Below are positions 62,446-64,000 of a stretch of DNA of 64,000 bases, one piece after another; position 1 is the stretch's first letter, and each line of letters begins with the position of its first letter. Source of the DNA: Chitinophaga pinensis (lineage in GTDB: Bacteria > Bacteroidota > Bacteroidia > Flavobacteriales_D > Crocinitomicaceae); assembly GCA_945902745.1 (NCBI GenBank), contig CAMDNE010000005.1:62001-126000 (forward strand), read 5' to 3'. The notes under the pieces were generated by a model. The model was given only the letters and a program-made list of their open reading frames with translations, did no database searches and was not told the DNA's origin. Both the position numbers and the translations under genes were made by a program.

Positions 62446-64000
62446 TCAGCGGATTATATTGACGTGTCCAACTAGTTTTTCTTCTCTTCCTGAACGAGTG
62501 ATATAAGAAATTTTCCAAGAGTATGTTCCATCTTGCATTAAAACACCTTTATACGTTCCATCCCATTCAAAATCCATTTCATCTGAAGTAAAGATAAGCT
62601 CACCCCAACGATTATAAATCCTCACTTGTAGAGATTTTACACCAACCGTGCTTGCTTTGAAAACATTATTGAATCTCAATCCGTCAGGTGTAAACGTATT
62701 TGGAACATAAACATAATATGCTTCTTCTATTGAAATTGGTTTTGAAATAGTATCTGTACAACCCTTTTCATCCGTGGCAATAAGTGTTATTAAATAAGTT
62801 CCTGGGTCTTCATACGTATTATTTGGGTGAACTACCGTTGAAGTATTTCCATCCCCAAAAAACCATTGATAAGTATCTCCATTTACCGTTGTATTTTGAA
62901 ATGTAACCGGTAAATCATCAAACAAAGTGTGGCTTGAAATTTCAAAATTAGCAATCGGATGAATAACATAAACATTCGTGGTACCGCTAACTGTAAAGGT
63001 TTGACATTCATCTGAAACTATCACTTGATAGGATGTTGATTCTGTCGGATGCACCCAAATTGTAGGAGTACTCGCACCAGTTTGAGGCCATAAATAATAA
63101 TATTGACCATAGCCTCCAGTAGCAGAAACGCTTATTTGAGCGCTGTCACCAGGACAAATTTCCACATTTGGACTCAATGTTATTAATAAAGGTGGACTTG
63201 TAATGGTATAAAGAACATTTGCGGTTTGTTGAATCCCACATTGATCAGTTACAATAACAGTGTATGTCGTTGTTGTTGATGGCGTTACAGATTGCGTATA
63301 CAAATTCCCTAATTGTTGTCCAAGATTTGAACTCCAACTATAAGAATAATTTCCAGCACCACCAGTTACAACTGCTTCTAATTGAGCCGTTATATAAGGG
63401 CAAATTTCTGTAATGTCTGGTGTTTCAGTAATTACAATTGGGGCATAAACCGGAACAGTTACGGTGCCAGATCCAGTTGCCGTTTCATTTAAACAATTGT
63501 CAGTAACAGAGACAGTATATGTTTGATTCGTTAGAGGCGCTACTGAAATACTAGGTGTTGTTGCACCGGTATCCCAACTATATGTGTATGGAGGTACTCC
63601 TCCACTTGGGATTGCAGTTAATGAAACATTATCACCAGGACATAAAACACTCACATTTGCAACAGTAACAGCCACAGGTTGAACATCAGAAATTCCCAAA
63701 TTTATTACTATCGGTGTTACGTTTCCACAAGGATCTGTAATAGGAAAATTAAAAATAATAGTTTCTTGACCTTCAACTAGTATATCGGCAAACGCACTTA
63801 AACTAAACGTAACGGTTGTTTGACCAGCAGGAAAAGTAATAGAATTAGGAATATTTGTATAATCCACCCCTTCAGTTGCACTTCCCGAAACATTAATTGG
63901 GATTGTCATAGGTGAAGCTAAATCATTTAATCCACGGGTTAAAGTAACAGTTGCAGAAACGCACCCTTCAGCCATAAGATTTGGATTCGAAAATACTTGT
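62446..64000 (-). CDS. T9SS type B surface protein (5' end beyond window)
   Basis: At least 518 codons; the frame stays open to the window edge (QVFSNPNLMAEGCVSATV), so the internal ATG at 63975 is not the real start. The N-terminal visible part is a Calx-beta-like domain (VDYTNIPNSITFPAGQTTVT, LVEGQETIIFNFPI), which in Bacteroidota usually follows a choice-of-anchor L domain. Then come three Cys-rich Ig-like repeats (CPGDNVSLTAIPSGG, YTVSVTDNCLNE), a PKD domain (YQWFFGDGNTSTVVHPNNTY) and the type B C-terminus (VYVPNTFTPDGLRFNNVF, IYNRWGELIF, FEWDGTYKGVLMQDGTY). It is exported through T9SS; partner PorP/SprF, if any, is not adjacent downstream. Confidence 0.9.
   Translation of the reverse strand, partial: QVFSNPNLMAEGCVSATVTLTRGLNDLASPMTIPINVSGSATEGVDYTNIPNSITFPAGQTTVTFSLSAFADILVEGQETIIFNFPITDPCGNVTPIVINLGISDVQPVAVTVANVSVLCPGDNVSLTAIPSGGVPPYTYSWDTGATTPSISVAPLTNQTYTVSVTDNCLNETATGSGTVTVPVYAPIVITETPDITEICPYITAQLEAVVTGGAGNYSYSWSSNLGQQLGNLYTQSVTPSTTTTYTVIVTDQCGIQQTANVLYTITSPPLLITLSPNVEICPGDSAQISVSATGGYGQYYYLWPQTGASTPTIWVHPTESTSYQVIVSDECQTFTVSGTTNVYVIHPIANFEISSHTLFDDLPVTFQNTTVNGDTYQWFFGDGNTSTVVHPNNTYEDPGTYLITLIATDEKGCTDTISKPISIEEAYYVYVPNTFTPDGLRFNNVFKASTVGVKSLQVRIYNRWGELIFTSDEMDFEWDGTYKGVLMQDGTYSWKISYITRSGREEKLVGHVNIIR

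Overview
The window is AT-rich DNA from a member of the Bacteroidota, most likely order Flavobacteriales and possibly close to Fluviicola/Crocinitomicaceae; the family-level placement is inference from gene content. The main signs are type IX secretion system (T9SS) substrates with type A sorting domains or 'gliding motility-associated' C-termini, a PorP/SprF outer-membrane protein, DUF4249 and DUF7948-type proteins, the long form of amidophosphoribosyltransferase, and the gene order MoxR / DUF4350 / DUF4129 / SpoIIM. No rRNA, tRNA, CRISPR array, prophage or complete insertion sequence was seen.

Layout. 1-5.3 kb: a minus-strand membrane operon (SpoIIM-like, DUF4129, DUF4350, MoxR ATPase) that runs off the left edge. 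5.3-7.3 kb: repeat-rich spacers around an anti-sigma-like protein and an ECF sigma factor. 7.4-8.9 kb: a lipid-linked-sugar glycosyltransferase. 8.9-11.6 kb: phosphoglycerate kinase (pgk) with a second, detached copy of its 3' end; a RhuM-type gene and a metalloprotease remnant lie between the copies. 11.8-13.4 kb: xseA-xseB (exonuclease VII). 13.4-16.7 kb: an accessory stretch with DUF4249, GIY-YIG, small unknown genes, a frameshifted gene, a helix-turn-helix gene with a palindromic operator, and REP-like repeats. 16.9-20.6 kb: a secreted sugar dehydrogenase, SCO1/SenC, a DEAD-box helicase and a small basic secreted protein. 20.7-21.8 kb: pnuC plus an NadR-like kinase (NAD salvage). 21.8-23.7 kb: a methionine gamma-lyase-type enzyme divergent from an Lrp regulator. 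23.8-32.2 kb: a secreted T9SS protein, GtrA, and a PorP/SprF + giant adhesin pair. 32.4-36.7 kb: a tight gpmI / histidine kinase / purF operon. 36.9-41.4 kb: a second type B T9SS protein and 3-hydroxyanthranilate dioxygenase. 41.5-61.1 kb: four very large T9SS type A surface proteins in a row, three of them paralogous. 61.3-64 kb: an SDR oxidoreductase, a repeat cluster and a further type B protein cut by the right edge.

How it fits together. About half of the window encodes proteins for export through T9SS. The 41.5-61 kb cluster looks like a family growing by tandem duplication and exchange: tails are nearly identical, central and N-terminal modules differ, and a dead copy of the SDR gene marks one duplicated block. 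Housekeeping genes (pgk, gpmI, purF, xseAB, NAD genes) lie between.

The observations most worth following are the duplicated pgk 3' end whose 11 differences are all synonymous (suggesting an imported allele rather than decay of a copy), a CTTCGACAAGCTCAG repeat family that supplies the end of a GIY-YIG nuclease gene and appears as a clean 24-bp insertion elsewhere, and an 18-bp perfect palindrome next to the start codon of a small regulator.
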